From NCBI GenBank assembly GCA_946002055.1, contig CAMFYL010000003.1:62001-126000 (forward strand): DNA of 64,000 nt, given 5' to 3'. A program made the position numbers and the translations under genes. The stretch is from an uncultured Roseburia sp. GTDB lineage: Bacteria > Bacillota > Clostridia > Lachnospirales > Lachnospiraceae. Numbering within the stretch: position 1 is the stretch's first letter; each line of letters begins with the position of its first letter. The notes under the pieces were generated by a model. The model was not told where the DNA came from and did no database searches. It saw nothing but the letters and a program-made list of their open reading frames with translations. Positions 8,465-17,811 of the stretch are shown here, in pieces.

Positions 8465-9596
8465 TGCATCTAAAAAAAGAGAAAGCCTTCTGAGAAACAA
8501 TGCATTGCAGACAATTCTTGGATCATTGCTTTGTATTGTGATTGGTCTTTTGGTAGGGTATGTTGTTTTGCTGATTATTAATCCAAGTGGTGCGGCAGAC
8601 GCTATTCTTGCCATTTTAAAGAATTTTATGTACTACCCAAGCGCAGTGGCTTCTATGAAGTATTTTGGAACTACGCTGGTAAAGGCATCAGCACTTTTGA
8701 TGTGCTCCCTTTCTGTGCTGTTTGCGTGGAAAGTTGGATTATTCAATATTGGTGCGGCAGGTCAGTATGTGATTGGCGCAGGAGCTTGTATTTATTGCGG
8801 AATCAAATTTGGCTTGCCTTGGTATGTCTGTCTGTTGGCTGGTATTGTTGCAGCTGCTTTGGTTGGTGGTATTTCCGGAGCGCTGAAGGCGTACTTTAAC
8901 GTGAACGAAGTAATTTCCTGTATCATGTTGAATTGGATTGGATTGTATTCGGTGAACATGTTGCTCTCAAAGGTGAAGGAGCAATCTACCCCTTATACAA
9001 AACCCCTTTCCAGCGTGAACAAAAGTGCACTGCTTCCAAATGCAGGTCTGGACACTTTGTTTTCCAACAATCAATTTGTAACCATAGGTCTTCCATTGGC
9101 AGTGGCTATGGCAATTATCGTATGGATTGTTTTGGAAAAAACAAAATTTGGCTATGAGCTCAAGGCAACAGGTATGAACAAAAATGCTGCTAAATACTGT
9201 GGTATGAAAGAAAAGAGAAATATTATCATTACCATGATGATTTCAGGTGGTCTTGCGGGACTGGGTGCAGGTATCTTTTATTTGACTGGTATTGAGCAGT
9301 GGATGGTACAGCAGACCAGCATCCCCGGAATGGGATTTAACGGTATTGCAGCGGCATTCCTAGGTGGTTCAAATCCAATTGGTGTGATTTTCTCCTCTTA
9401 CTTTATACAGCACATTACCAGTGGTGGTAGCTATGTTGATAAGACAGTGTATTGTTCTCAAATATCCGATTTGATTTCGGCATTTATTATTTATCTGTGC
9501 GGATTTGTACTCTTCTTTAAAATATGGATAAACAGATTCTTGGACAAAAGAGATGAGAGACAGGCTGCAAAAGAACTGAAAGGAGGGGAAGAATAA
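8457..9596 (+). CDS. Nucleoside ABC transporter permease 1
   Basis: A 379-residue membrane protein with a first hydrophobic helix near residues 20-42 and about eight to ten in total. It belongs to the branched-chain amino acid/ribose-type permease family (BPD_transp_2, NupP/YufP group). The family block FNIGAAGQYVIGAGA lies near residues 95-110, and the EAA-like cytoplasmic loop KATGMNKNAAKYCGM near 235-250. It pairs with the smaller permease encoded next (1-base overlap) to form the channel. A short Lys/Arg/Glu-rich tail ends the protein. It is translationally coupled at both ends. Confidence 0.93.
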   Translation: MTSASKKRESLLRNNALQTILGSLLCIVIGLLVGYVVLLIINPSGAADAILAILKNFMYYPSAVASMKYFGTTLVKASALLMCSLSVLFAWKVGLFNIGAAGQYVIGAGACIYCGIKFGLPWYVCLLAGIVAAALVGGISGALKAYFNVNEVISCIMLNWIGLYSVNMLLSKVKEQSTPYTKPLSSVNKSALLPNAGLDTLFSNNQFVTIGLPLAVAMAIIVWIVLEKTKFGYELKATGMNKNAAKYCGMKEKRNIIITMMISGGLAGLGAGIFYLTGIEQWMVQQTSIPGMGFNGIAAAFLGGSNPIGVIFSSYFIQHITSGGSYVDKTVYCSQISDLISAFIIYLCGFVLFFKIWINRFLDKRDERQAAKELKGGEE

Positions 9597-10537
9597 TGTT
9601 GTTATTAATTCAATATACTTTGATTTTCGCTTCCGTTCTGATACTTGTAGCACTGGGAGGATGCTTTTCGGAACATAGTGGTGTGATTAACATTGGCTTG
9701 GAAGGAATTATGGTTATGGGGGCACTGGGAGGTGCGCTAACAATGAAATATCTGCCAGGCAGTATGGCAGCACCCCTTGTTATTCTTCTGGTGATTTTGG
9801 CCAGTGTCCTGGTGGGGATGATTTTCTCCTTATTGCTTGGGGTTGCGGCAATCAAATTTAACGCGGATCAAACGCTGGTTGGTACTGCGCTAAATCTTCT
9901 TGGACCTGCTATTTCAGTTGTTTTAGTTAGAGCAATTAATACAGCAGAAAGTGCTGATAATGTATCGTCAGCAGTTGCGTATGGTCAGACAAAAAAGGCA
10001 TTTTTAGCCAATATAGGTCAATTTGAATTCAACTGGTTTATGTTGATTTCATTTCTTGTTTTGGTTGTCTCCTATATTGTGTTATACAAGACGAAATTTG
10101 GGTTAAGACTTTGTGCGTGTGGTGAACATCCCCAGGCGGCAGACTCTGTTGGTATCAATGTTTATAAGATGCGCTATGCAGGCGTACTGATTTCGGGAGC
10201 CCTTGGTGGATTGGGAGGTCTTGTTTATATCACGGCAGGTGTTAGCGAATGGAAATTTGAAAATGGAGTGGCAGGATTTGGTTTCCTGGCTCTGGCCGTT
10301 ATGATTTTTGGCCAGTGGAAGCCGGTGAATATTGGCCTGGCAGCGTTGTTGTTTGGGCTTTTTAGAGCTCTCTCCAATGTATATACCGGTTTTGATACAC
10401 TGGTTGCCCTGAAAATTCCAAGTACAGTTTATAATATGTTGCCATATATTATTTCCCTGATTGTTCTTGTATTTGTGTCTAAGAAATCAAGAGCACCAAA
10501 GGCTGAAGGTATCCCATATGACAAGGGACAGAGATAA
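9596..10537 (+). CDS. Nucleoside ABC transporter permease 2
   Basis: A 313-residue permease of the NupQ/YufQ type with about eight to ten membrane helices. The N-terminal family motif HSGVINIGLEGIMVMGA is at residues 27-43, and the coupling loop LRLCACGEHPQAADSVGINV near 172-191. The start ATG shares one base with the previous stop (TAATG), after AGGAGGGG. Together with the previous gene it forms the heterodimeric membrane channel. The next gene is uridine phosphorylase, so uptake and breakdown are encoded in one unit. Confidence 0.93.
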   Translation: MLLLIQYTLIFASVLILVALGGCFSEHSGVINIGLEGIMVMGALGGALTMKYLPGSMAAPLVILLVILASVLVGMIFSLLLGVAAIKFNADQTLVGTALNLLGPAISVVLVRAINTAESADNVSSAVAYGQTKKAFLANIGQFEFNWFMLISFLVLVVSYIVLYKTKFGLRLCACGEHPQAADSVGINVYKMRYAGVLISGALGGLGGLVYITAGVSEWKFENGVAGFGFLALAVMIFGQWKPVNIGLAALLFGLFRALSNVYTGFDTLVALKIPSTVYNMLPYIISLIVLVFVSKKSRAPKAEGIPYDKGQR

Positions 10538-10555
10538 AAAGGGGGAACAGTTGAT

Positions 10556-11332
10556 ATGAAGAATTATTCAGAAGACGCAAGCAGACAATATCATATACAA
10601 GTAGCACAGGGGGAAGTGGGCAGATATGTTATTATGCCCGGAGATCCCAAGAGATGTGCAAAGATAGCAGAGTATTTTGACAATCCGGTACTGATTGCGG
10701 ACAACAGAGAATACGTAACCTATACAGGAACACTGGATGGGGTAAAGGTAAGTGTTACATCCACAGGAATTGGCGGCCCATCAGCTTCCATTGCCATGGA
10801 GGAATTGTACCGTTGCGGGGCGGATACCTTTGTGCGTATTGGAACCTGTGGAGGTATGCAGACAGATGTGAAAAGCGGAGATATTGTGGTTGCTACCGGT
10901 GCCATTAGGATGGAAGGGACCAGCAAAGAGTATGCACCGATTGAATTTCCGGCTGTAGCTGATTTGACGATTACAAACGCCTTAGTGGAAGCCGCTAATA
11001 AAAAAGGCTATCCATTCCACACGGGAGTAGTGCAGTGCAAGGATGCGTTTTATGGACAGCATGAACCTGAGACCAAACCGGTAAGTTACGAATTGATGAA
11101 CAAATGGGAGGCATGGAAACGTCTCGGATGTCTGGCCTCCGAAATGGAATCCGCAGCACTGTTTGTTGTGGCAAGTCATCTCAAAGTCAGAGCCGGTTCC
11201 TGCTTTTTGGTAGTTGCAAATCAGGAGCGAGAAAAACTGGGATTGGAAAATCCGGTGGTACATGATACGGATATGGCCATTCAGGTGGCTGTAGAAGCAA
11301 TTCGTACGCTCATAAAAAATGACAATAAGTAA
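10556..11332 (+). CDS. udp: Uridine phosphorylase
   Basis: A 258-residue member of the hexameric nucleoside phosphorylase family (NP-I). It cleaves uridine (and often deoxyuridine or thymidine) with phosphate to uracil and (deoxy)ribose-1-phosphate. Visible family features are [15 protein letters not shown] (phosphate binding), [12 protein letters not shown], the RIGTCGGMQ block and SEMESAAL near residue 198, where Met-Glu contact the ribose. The [10 protein letters not shown] segment resembles the HREFTTW region of E. coli Udp more than DeoD. Adenosine or guanosine phosphorylase activity is less likely because punA is present downstream. Confidence 0.9.
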   Translation: MKNYSEDASRQYHIQVAQGEVGRYVIMPGDPKRCAKIAEYFDNPVLIADNREYVTYTGTLDGVKVSVTSTGIGGPSASIAMEELYRCGADTFVRIGTCGGMQTDVKSGDIVVATGAIRMEGTSKEYAPIEFPAVADLTITNALVEAANKKGYPFHTGVVQCKDAFYGQHEPETKPVSYELMNKWEAWKRLGCLASEMESAALFVVASHLKVRAGSCFLVVANQEREKLGLENPVVHDTDMAIQVAVEAIRTLIKNDNK

Positions 11333-11354
11333 GAGATAATCAGGAGAATAGATT

Positions 11355-12020
11355 ATGAATGAAAAGGAAATTTTAAAGCATGTAGATCATACACTGTTGT
11401 TGCAAACCGCTACATGGGATGAGATAAAGCAGATCTGTGATGATGCCATACAATATGGAACCGCGTCTGTGTGCATTCCTCCAAGCTATGTGAAACAAGC
11501 TGCTGAATATGTAAAAGGGAAAATGCCTATTTGTACGGTGATTGGATTCCCCAATGGATATATGACAACAAAGACCAAAGAATTTGAGACAAAGGATGCC
11601 ATATCAAATGGTGCATCAGAGATTGATATGGTAATCAATGTGGGATGGTTGAAGGACAAGAAATACGATTTATTGGAAGAGGAAATCCGCACACTGAAAG
11701 CAGCTTGTGGAAGTAATATCCTAAAAGTAATCATTGAAACTTGCTTCCTTACCGAGGAAGAAAAAGTGAAAATGTGTGAGATTGTCACAAAAGCCGGTGC
11801 AGATTACATCAAAACATCTACAGGCTTTGGTGGTGCCGGAGCAACCTTTGAAGATATTGCATTGTTCTCAAAACATATTGGGCCAAATGTGAAGATGAAG
11901 GCGGCAGGTGGCATAGCTTCTCTGGACGATGCAGAGAAATTCCTTTCTTTAGGAGCTGATCGTTTGGGCACCAGCAGAATTATCAAGTTGGTAAAAAATC
12001 AGGAAGCAACGGGATACTAA
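11355..12020 (+). CDS. deoC: Deoxyribose-phosphate aldolase
   Basis: A 221-residue class I aldolase that splits 2-deoxyribose-5-phosphate into acetaldehyde and glyceraldehyde-3-phosphate. The Schiff-base lysine is K153 in [10 protein letters not shown]. The second active-site lysine is in KMKAAGGI near residue 183, and the N-terminal HTLL pattern and the EIDMVINVG strand are intact. It acts after DeoB, linking nucleoside sugars to glycolysis. It lies 22 bases after udp and 18 before cdd. Length is typical. Confidence 0.96.
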   Translation: MNEKEILKHVDHTLLLQTATWDEIKQICDDAIQYGTASVCIPPSYVKQAAEYVKGKMPICTVIGFPNGYMTTKTKEFETKDAISNGASEIDMVINVGWLKDKKYDLLEEEIRTLKAACGSNILKVIIETCFLTEEEKVKMCEIVTKAGADYIKTSTGFGGAGATFEDIALFSKHIGPNVKMKAAGGIASLDDAEKFLSLGADRLGTSRIIKLVKNQEATGY

Positions 12021-12038
12021 TATAGGGAGGGCTATAGT

Positions 12039-12461
12039 ATGGAGACCAAGCAAATTCAAGAAATGATTGATGTGGCCATAGAACAGCTTGCTTTTTCCTA
12101 TACACCATATTCAGGATTTAAAGTTGGGGCATCTCTTTTGACAAAGAGCAATCGTTTGTTTACAGGATGCAATATTGAAAATGCAGCTTATACACCCACC
12201 AACTGTGCAGAGAGAACAGCATTTTTTAAAGCTGTAAGTGAAGGGGAGCGAGAGTTTCAGGCTATTTGCATCGTGGGAGGTCAGGATGGAATTCTGAAAG
12301 AGTATGCGGCTCCATGTGGCGTTTGTCGCCAAGTAATGATGGAGTTTTGCAATCCTCATACCTTTCAAATAATTCTTGCTACCAGTAGAGAACAATATGA
12401 GATTTTTACCCTGGAAGAACTTCTTCCCAAGGGATTTGGACCAGATAATCTGGCATCATAA
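12039..12461 (+). CDS. cdd: Cytidine deaminase
   Basis: A 140-residue tetrameric-type cytidine deaminase. The zinc site is complete: C56-A-E58 (CAE, with Glu58 the proton shuttle) and PCGVC with C93 and C96. It converts cytidine and deoxycytidine to uridine and deoxyuridine, feeding the udp product upstream. The substrate-binding block GCNIENAAYTPTNCAE is conserved. The gene follows deoC by 18 bases behind a GGGAGGG ribosome site. Confidence 0.96.
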   Translation: METKQIQEMIDVAIEQLAFSYTPYSGFKVGASLLTKSNRLFTGCNIENAAYTPTNCAERTAFFKAVSEGEREFQAICIVGGQDGILKEYAAPCGVCRQVMMEFCNPHTFQIILATSREQYEIFTLEELLPKGFGPDNLAS

Positions 12462-12499
12462 TAAAAAATCGCATGGATTTTTTGATGAGGTGAAAGAAA

Positions 12500-13690
12500 A
12501 TGAGCACATATAATAGAATATTTGTAATTGTGTTAGATTCACTGGGTATCGGTGCAATGCCGGATTCTCAGAAATTTGGTGATGATGGTGTTGATACCTT
12601 TGGGCATATTCTAGAGCAGATGGGAACATTGGAAATTCCAAATCTTCAAAAATTAGGAATGCTCAATCTCCATCCAGGTGGAAAAATGCAGGGTGTAGAA
12701 AATCCTTTGGGACGTTTTCTTCGCATAGGAGAAGCCAGCAACGGAAAAGACACCATGACAGGACATTGGGAAATGATGGGCCTTAAGACGGAAAAGCCCT
12801 TTCAGACTTTTACTGACACCGGATTTCCACCGGAATTGATTGCAGAGCTGGAGAGAAGATGCGGCAAGAGAGTTATCGGTAACAAGAGTGCCAGTGGAAC
12901 AGAAATCATAGAGGAGCTGGGAGAAGAAGAAATTAACACAGGGGCAATGATTGTTTATACATCAGCTGACTCAGTTTTGCAGATTTGCGGAAATGAAGAA
13001 ACATTTGACCTGGATAACTTGTATCGCTGCTGTGAAATTGCCAGAGAGATTACGCTAAAGGATCAGTGGAGAGTAGGCCGTGTGATTGCAAGACCTTATG
13101 TGGGCAAGAAAAAGGGAGAATTCAAGCGCACCAGCAATCGTCATGACTATGCCCTCAAACCTACCGGCTTTACAGCATTAAATGCATTGAAGGACGCGGG
13201 GCTGGATGTGATTGGCGTGGGAAAGATTAATGATATTTTCTGTGGCGAAGGTCTTACAGCTACCCACCGTTCAACAAGTTCTGTTCACGGAATGGAGCAA
13301 ACCATTAAAATCTGCAAAGAAGATTTTCATGGACTTTGTTTTGTGAATCTGGTGGACTTTGACGCATTGTGGGGCCATCGCAGAGATGTGGAAGGCTACG
13401 GAAAGGAAATAGAAAAGTTTGACAAAAATTTAGGTGTTCTGATGGAGCAGATGAGAGAGGATGACCTATTGATTCTGACTGCTGATCACGGGAATGATCC
13501 GACGTATACAGGAACGGATCACACAAGAGAATATGTTCCTTTTATTGCATATGCCAAGGGAATGAGTTGTGGTGGTCCTCTGGAAGATGAAGATACATTT
13601 GCCATTATTGGAACAACTGTGGCGGATAACTTTGGGGTGAATATGCCGGATGGAACCATTGGTCACTCTATATTAGACAAATTAGTATAA
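12500..13690 (+). CDS. deoB: Phosphopentomutase
   Basis: A 396-residue DeoB of the alkaline phosphatase superfamily. It interconverts (deoxy)ribose-1-phosphate and 5-phosphate using two manganese ions. Metal ligands are visible in [12 protein letters not shown] near the N-terminus and in [18 protein letters not shown] near residue 330. The nucleophile region [10 protein letters not shown] is near residue 85-95. It joins the phosphorylases (udp, punA) to deoC. The ribosome site is TGAGGTG. The 38-base gap after cdd contains only a weak AT-rich hairpin. Confidence 0.96.
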   Translation: MSTYNRIFVIVLDSLGIGAMPDSQKFGDDGVDTFGHILEQMGTLEIPNLQKLGMLNLHPGGKMQGVENPLGRFLRIGEASNGKDTMTGHWEMMGLKTEKPFQTFTDTGFPPELIAELERRCGKRVIGNKSASGTEIIEELGEEEINTGAMIVYTSADSVLQICGNEETFDLDNLYRCCEIAREITLKDQWRVGRVIARPYVGKKKGEFKRTSNRHDYALKPTGFTALNALKDAGLDVIGVGKINDIFCGEGLTATHRSTSSVHGMEQTIKICKEDFHGLCFVNLVDFDALWGHRRDVEGYGKEIEKFDKNLGVLMEQMREDDLLILTADHGNDPTYTGTDHTREYVPFIAYAKGMSCGGPLEDEDTFAIIGTTVADNFGVNMPDGTIGHSILDKLV

Positions 13691-13706
13691 GACAGAAGGT
13701 AGTGTT

Positions 13707-14348
13707 GTGAAAAATATTAGTATAGAAAAATTGATGCTGGCAATGATAGGCATCCTTCTAGTTGGGATAGGTGTTGCTTTTAATGCAGCAGCTGCCTTGG
13801 GAAATGATCCTATTGGTATTGTGTACGACGGAATCCGAAGCGCGGCACACTTATCGCCGGAGCAGTTGGGTATGGCATCTAACATAGTAAACATTGTACT
13901 TGTAGTCATTGTTTTTTTGTTAAACCGTCATTACGTAAATGTGGGTACATTGATTTATATTATTCCCTATGGGATTGTAGTTACTCTTGGAGGAAAATTA
14001 TACCAGTATCTATTTACAGGACAGTCTATTCTGACGCAGATGATGGGAGCATTTTTGGGATGTACCTTGCTTTATACTGGAGTTGCTCTGTATATTGTAG
14101 CAGACATTGGCTTGGACCCATTTACCGGGTTGGTTATGGTGCTTAAAGACAAAACAGGTAAGGAATACAGAAAAGTAAAAATTTGCTTTGATCTTACATG
14201 CATCGTACTTGGACTTCTCTTAGGTGGTAAGCTGGGAATCATTACCATTATCACAGCGCTGACAGCCGGCCCGGTGATTCAGTTTTTGTCAGATGCAATC
14301 AATAACATTTTAAATAAAAAGAGTAAGAATAATAAATGTGCTGTATAG
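13707..14348 (+). CDS. YczE/YitT-like membrane protein
   Basis: A 213-residue integral membrane protein with five or six hydrophobic helices, resembling the YczE/YyaS/YitT group. Recognisable features are the N-terminal IGILLVGIGVAFNAAAALG and the repeated GNDPIG / GLDPFTGL motifs. The substrate is unknown; members are often called transporters or regulators without proof. It starts at GTG 13707. Its position inside the nucleoside operon, between deoB and the Crp/Fnr-type regulator, suggests a link to nucleosides or their bases, but this is inference only. Confidence 0.82.
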   Translation: MKNISIEKLMLAMIGILLVGIGVAFNAAAALGNDPIGIVYDGIRSAAHLSPEQLGMASNIVNIVLVVIVFLLNRHYVNVGTLIYIIPYGIVVTLGGKLYQYLFTGQSILTQMMGAFLGCTLLYTGVALYIVADIGLDPFTGLVMVLKDKTGKEYRKVKICFDLTCIVLGLLLGGKLGIITIITALTAGPVIQFLSDAINNILNKKSKNNKCAV

Positions 14349-14357
14349 GGAAGGGGG

Positions 14358-15092
14358 ATGTGTGTGAAATCCAAACCTTTATATGATGCGTTACCATTTT
14401 TGGAACATATAGATAGAGATAGGCAGGAGCAGTTTGAGAATTATTTTCAAAGTGCGCCCCTATGGCTATTGGATGCCTTTCAGATAGAGGAGTTACCAAA
14501 GGGTGAAATCTTTATTCGAGAAGGGGATGTAGCCGATACCATATTCTTCATCGGAAAAGGAATCATTGAAGCCACCGACTATCGCGTATACGGAACGCCA
14601 TATGACTTTATGCAATTTGACAGAGTATATGCCTTTGGTGGAATGGAATTTCTTATGGATTTGGAATACTATATGACAACCCTTCACACAGTGACGGATT
14701 GTACCGTTGTCAGATTGCCCCGTGAAAAATTTGAAAAATGGTTGTATTCGGATATTCGTGCGTTGAAGCAGGAGTCGAAGCTTGTGAGCGAATATCTGCT
14801 AAAAGAAAGTCGCAACAGTAGACTGTTCCTTTTCTTAGAAGGGGCTGACAGACTAGCCTTACTGCTTGTAGAACGATACGAAAAATACAACAAACAGGGG
14901 CTGTTGCATGTAAAAGGTAATCGACAGAATCTGGCTGATGAAACGGGGCTTTGTCTGAAAAGTGTAAGCCGTGGTGTAAAAAAGTTTCAGGAGGAAAATC
15001 TGATTACCAAAGAAGGCAATCAAATTTTCATCAACAGAGAGCAGTATGAAGGGTTAAAGAAAATTGTTTCTCAAAAAATTGATTTAGGATAA
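14358..15092 (+). CDS. Crp/Fnr-family transcriptional regulator
   Basis: A 244-residue protein. Its N-terminal cyclic-nucleotide-binding-like beta-barrel (about residues 30-130) shows LPKGEIFIREGDVADTIFFI. A C-terminal winged helix (about 185-225) carries the recognition region LADETGLCLKSVSRGVKKF. The barrel lacks the full RxS phosphate-binding cassette of Crp, and no Fnr-type N-terminal cysteine cluster is present, so the effector is not cAMP or an iron-sulphur cluster in an obvious way. Being embedded in the nucleoside operon, it is the best candidate for a local regulator. An alternative GTG at 14364 is possible. Confidence 0.88.
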   Translation: MCVKSKPLYDALPFLEHIDRDRQEQFENYFQSAPLWLLDAFQIEELPKGEIFIREGDVADTIFFIGKGIIEATDYRVYGTPYDFMQFDRVYAFGGMEFLMDLEYYMTTLHTVTDCTVVRLPREKFEKWLYSDIRALKQESKLVSEYLLKESRNSRLFLFLEGADRLALLLVERYEKYNKQGLLHVKGNRQNLADETGLCLKSVSRGVKKFQEENLITKEGNQIFINREQYEGLKKIVSQKIDLG

Positions 15093-15104
15093 AGGAGATA
15101 TGTA

Positions 15105-15926
15105 ATGGGAGCGGTTTATGATAAATTGGAAACATGCTTAAAAAGCTTGAGAGAAAAGACACAATTTCAACCGGAGGTGGCTGTGATTCTAGGATCCGGC
15201 TTGGGAGATTATGCAGATAGCATTACCATAGAACAGACTGTGAACTACACAGACATTGAAGGATTTCCGGTATCTACTGTAGCCGGGCACAAGGGAAGAT
15301 TTGTCTTTGGTTATGTCAATCAGGTACCTGTTGTTATTATGCAGGGAAGAGTTCACTACTATGAAGGATATCCAATGACGGATGTGGTTCTTCCCACCAG
15401 ATTGATGGGGATGATGGGTGCTAAGAAGTTAATTCTAACAAATGCTGCAGGTGGGGTTAACTATGATTTTCATCCGGGAGATTTTATGTTAATTACGGAT
15501 CACATCACAACGGCTGTTCCAAGCCCTCTCATCGGAGAAAATATTGAAAAATTTGGTCCCCGTTTCCCTGATATGAGTCAGGTTTATAGCCTGCGTATGA
15601 GAGAGATTATCGAGAGAGAGGCTGACAGGTTGGGAATTCCACTTCAAGAAGGAGTGTACGCGCAATTAACAGGACCTGCTTATGAGACGCCTGCGGAGAT
15701 ACGCATGTGCAGATCATGGGGAGCAGATGCCGTTGGAATGAGTACAGCATGTGAAGCCATGGCAGCGCGTCATATGGGGATGGAAGTATGTGGAATATCA
15801 TGTATTACAAATTTGGCTGCAGGAATGTCAAAACAGCAGCTTGACCATAAGGAAGTGCAAGAAACGGCAGACCGTGTTGCAGTGCAGTTCAAAAAATTAG
15901 TCACCGCCATTGTGAGCAACGTTTAA
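15105..15926 (+). CDS. punA: Purine nucleoside phosphorylase
   Basis: A 273-residue trimeric-type (NP-II) enzyme that phosphorolyses inosine and guanosine (and deoxy forms). Conserved blocks are VAVILGSGLGDYAD (phosphate), VAGHKGRF, GRVHYYEGYPM, the TNAAGGVN strand, GVYAQLTGPAYETPAEIRM, and VGMSTACEA with the ribose-contacting Met. It complements udp for purines. It follows the Crp/Fnr gene by 12 bases and ends the nucleoside operon at a bidirectional terminator. Confidence 0.95.
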   Translation: MGAVYDKLETCLKSLREKTQFQPEVAVILGSGLGDYADSITIEQTVNYTDIEGFPVSTVAGHKGRFVFGYVNQVPVVIMQGRVHYYEGYPMTDVVLPTRLMGMMGAKKLILTNAAGGVNYDFHPGDFMLITDHITTAVPSPLIGENIEKFGPRFPDMSQVYSLRMREIIEREADRLGIPLQEGVYAQLTGPAYETPAEIRMCRSWGADAVGMSTACEAMAARHMGMEVCGISCITNLAAGMSKQQLDHKEVQETADRVAVQFKKLVTAIVSNV

Positions 15927-15931
15927 AGATA

Positions 15932-15969
15932 AAAATACCCCCTGAGTGGACTCGCCCAGGGGGTATTTT
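15932..15969. terminator. Bidirectional terminator between punA and diguanylate cyclase gene
   Basis: TACCCCCTG (15936-15944) pairs perfectly with CAGGGGGTA (15957-15965). The stem is flanked by AAAAA on the left and TTTT on the right, so it can stop both punA (plus) and the convergent GGDEF gene (minus). Confidence 0.92.
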
Positions 15970-15976
15970 GTGCGTT

Positions 15977-17656
15977 CTATTTTCTATTCTTATGAGCCTT
16001 AACTTTCATTTCGTACATGCGACTGTCGGCAAGAGAATTAACCTTGGCGGCAGACCTTTCTTTTACTTCATTTCTCGCAGCAATACCATAGGAAGCTTCG
16101 ATGGGATAGTTCAATTCTTTGGAACCTTCTTTTTCGAGAATTTCCATTCTGTCAATGCAGGAAGGAATAAAAGCAGCACTTTCTTCCGGAACGATAACAA
16201 TAAATTCATCTCCACCCATTCGATAGCAGGTTCCCACATTCTCGAAGGCCTTTGTCAATATTTCTGCAAAGGACATTAAAAGCTTGTCTCCGGCAGCATG
16301 TCCCATATTGTCATTAATTGCTTTTAATCCGTTTAAGTCTAAATTCACAAGAGAAAAATTTTCGTCGCTGTTGTCCAAGCGATCAAATTCCTTATCACAC
16401 ATGGCACGGTTGTAGATTTTACATAAATCATCGTGGTACGCAATATATGAAAGCAACTCCTGTTCTGCTTTGTCATGAATCATTGCCAAGGTTGACTGGC
16501 TGAAGCTGTAAAGCAACAATATGATAAACAGAAGAGTTCCGATTGGAATAAAACTGTCGTACAAATGAGGGTTGTTTGGCATAAGATACTTTTGCACGTT
16601 AAATCTTACCAAGTCGGCCGCAAAGGATAAACAAAGCACCAAGAAGCCCAAAGACATTACAATCTGTGCTGTTGTTCTCTTTCGACGGTTGCGAATGCCA
16701 ACAACTGCAAAAACAATCAGTGATAGGGCAACTAACCCGTGGAAGAGAGAGAGCATCTGTGAGAAATGTACGATTTTGGTAAAATGTAAAATACTTGTCA
16801 CTACAACAAAAATGGTGAAGACCAAAGCAATCAGGCGAATGGCCAGGCGACTTTTTGGTGTGTCGTCTTTTCTGACGGTGGATAACAGCAAAACCAGTGG
16901 AATGGTAGCTGCAAAGAGAGAAAGATACTCCACGCTGGCACAGGAAGACAGGTTGATATTAAATATCTGTAGTACCTTTACGTTACACATAGACCATATG
17001 CCCATAAAGAAACTGAATAAACCAATATAGGTCAACTGGAAATTCCTTGAATTGGAAAGCAAAGTGATGGCACCCACAATAGAGAGGATGATTCCAAGAA
17101 TAACAAGGAAAAAGCTGACAAAAATGGTGGTTGCTTTTTTATGGGTATAATAACTATATGCATGTGTCGTTGGAACAAAGGTAATGGTTTCCATATTCGT
17201 AAACGCATTATCTTCACGAGCTGTTATATTAATATGAACCGTTTTTCCGGAACTATTTCTGGGTATAATTACAAAATGGCAACCACTACCGATAATATCT
17301 TCGGCCTCATCACGCTTCATAGCGTATTGATAAATGGAAACATCATTAAGGATAACATTGACAGATGACAAATAGGTGTTAAACATCATAGTCTGATTGC
17401 CAACCACCCGGTCCGGTATGGTGTTAGAGAGAGAAACCACATCTCCCTTTTTTAAGTTTATAAATTCAAATTCAGACAGAGACACATTGTGATATGTAGA
17501 GCCATTGTAGGAGATGTCCCAGTTATCAATCAATTGAATGTTGGATGGTGCTACATATTTATCTGTCAATATGTAAAAAAAGGCATAAAAGCATAGGAAA
17601 AGCATCACCAGAGTGACGGCGAAAACCTTTAGATTCTTAAGATATTGTTGTGTCAT
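15977..17656 (-). CDS. Membrane-bound diguanylate cyclase (GGDEF)
   Basis: A 559-residue protein with one N-terminal membrane helix, an extracytoplasmic domain of about 150 residues, and about seven further helices (about 180-390). A cytoplasmic GGDEF domain follows, with the intact signature at residues 481-485 (YRMGGDEFIVIV) and upstream DLNGLKAINDNMGHAAGD. It should make cyclic di-GMP. The usual RxxD inhibitory site five residues before the signature is not present. The frame extends to a GTG at 17695, but a consensus -10 box lies directly beside that codon. The ATG at 17656 has a GGGGGA ribosome site, so it is the start. The architecture suggests a 7TM sensor responding to an external ligand. 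Confidence 0.92.
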   Translation of the reverse strand: MTQQYLKNLKVFAVTLVMLFLCFYAFFYILTDKYVAPSNIQLIDNWDISYNGSTYHNVSLSEFEFINLKKGDVVSLSNTIPDRVVGNQTMMFNTYLSSVNVILNDVSIYQYAMKRDEAEDIIGSGCHFVIIPRNSSGKTVHINITAREDNAFTNMETITFVPTTHAYSYYTHKKATTIFVSFFLVILGIILSIVGAITLLSNSRNFQLTYIGLFSFFMGIWSMCNVKVLQIFNINLSSCASVEYLSLFAATIPLVLLLSTVRKDDTPKSRLAIRLIALVFTIFVVVTSILHFTKIVHFSQMLSLFHGLVALSLIVFAVVGIRNRRKRTTAQIVMSLGFLVLCLSFAADLVRFNVQKYLMPNNPHLYDSFIPIGTLLFIILLLYSFSQSTLAMIHDKAEQELLSYIAYHDDLCKIYNRAMCDKEFDRLDNSDENFSLVNLDLNGLKAINDNMGHAAGDKLLMSFAEILTKAFENVGTCYRMGGDEFIVIVPEESAAFIPSCIDRMEILEKEGSKELNYPIEASYGIAARNEVKERSAAKVNSLADSRMYEMKVKAHKNRK

Positions 17657-17695
17657 TTTGATTCCCCCATATATTCCCCTTGTTTCTTTGCTCAC

Positions 17696-17724
17696 ATTAT
17701 ATCATTTATCCTGCAATCCACCAA
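17696..17724 (-). promoter_or_regulatory. Sigma-A promoter of the diguanylate cyclase gene
   Basis: On the minus strand, TTGGTG (17724-17719), a 17-base spacer and TATAAT (17701-17696). Its transcription start would fall downstream of the GTG at 17695, which excludes that codon. Confidence 0.8.
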
Positions 17725-17733
17725 CCATTTTTG

Positions 17734-17761
17734 TTGCGTTAATTTCTAAATATGGTAAAAT
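17734..17761 (+). promoter_or_regulatory. Candidate promoter of the deacetylase gene
   Basis: TTGCGT, a 16-base spacer and TAAAAT, divergent from the diguanylate cyclase promoter and about 50 bases upstream of the deacetylase start. Confidence 0.6.
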
Positions 17762-17811
17762 GAATTGAACAACTTGAGAATACTTAGATAGATGAATTTA
17801 GGAGAAGTACA

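Noticed and set aside
12465..12483. AAAAATC/GATTTTT inverted repeat between cdd and deoB
   Set aside because: All but one pair are A-T; too weak to call a terminator.
17657..17695. Longer start (GTG 17695) for the diguanylate cyclase
   Set aside because: It lies at the -10 box and has no ribosome site.
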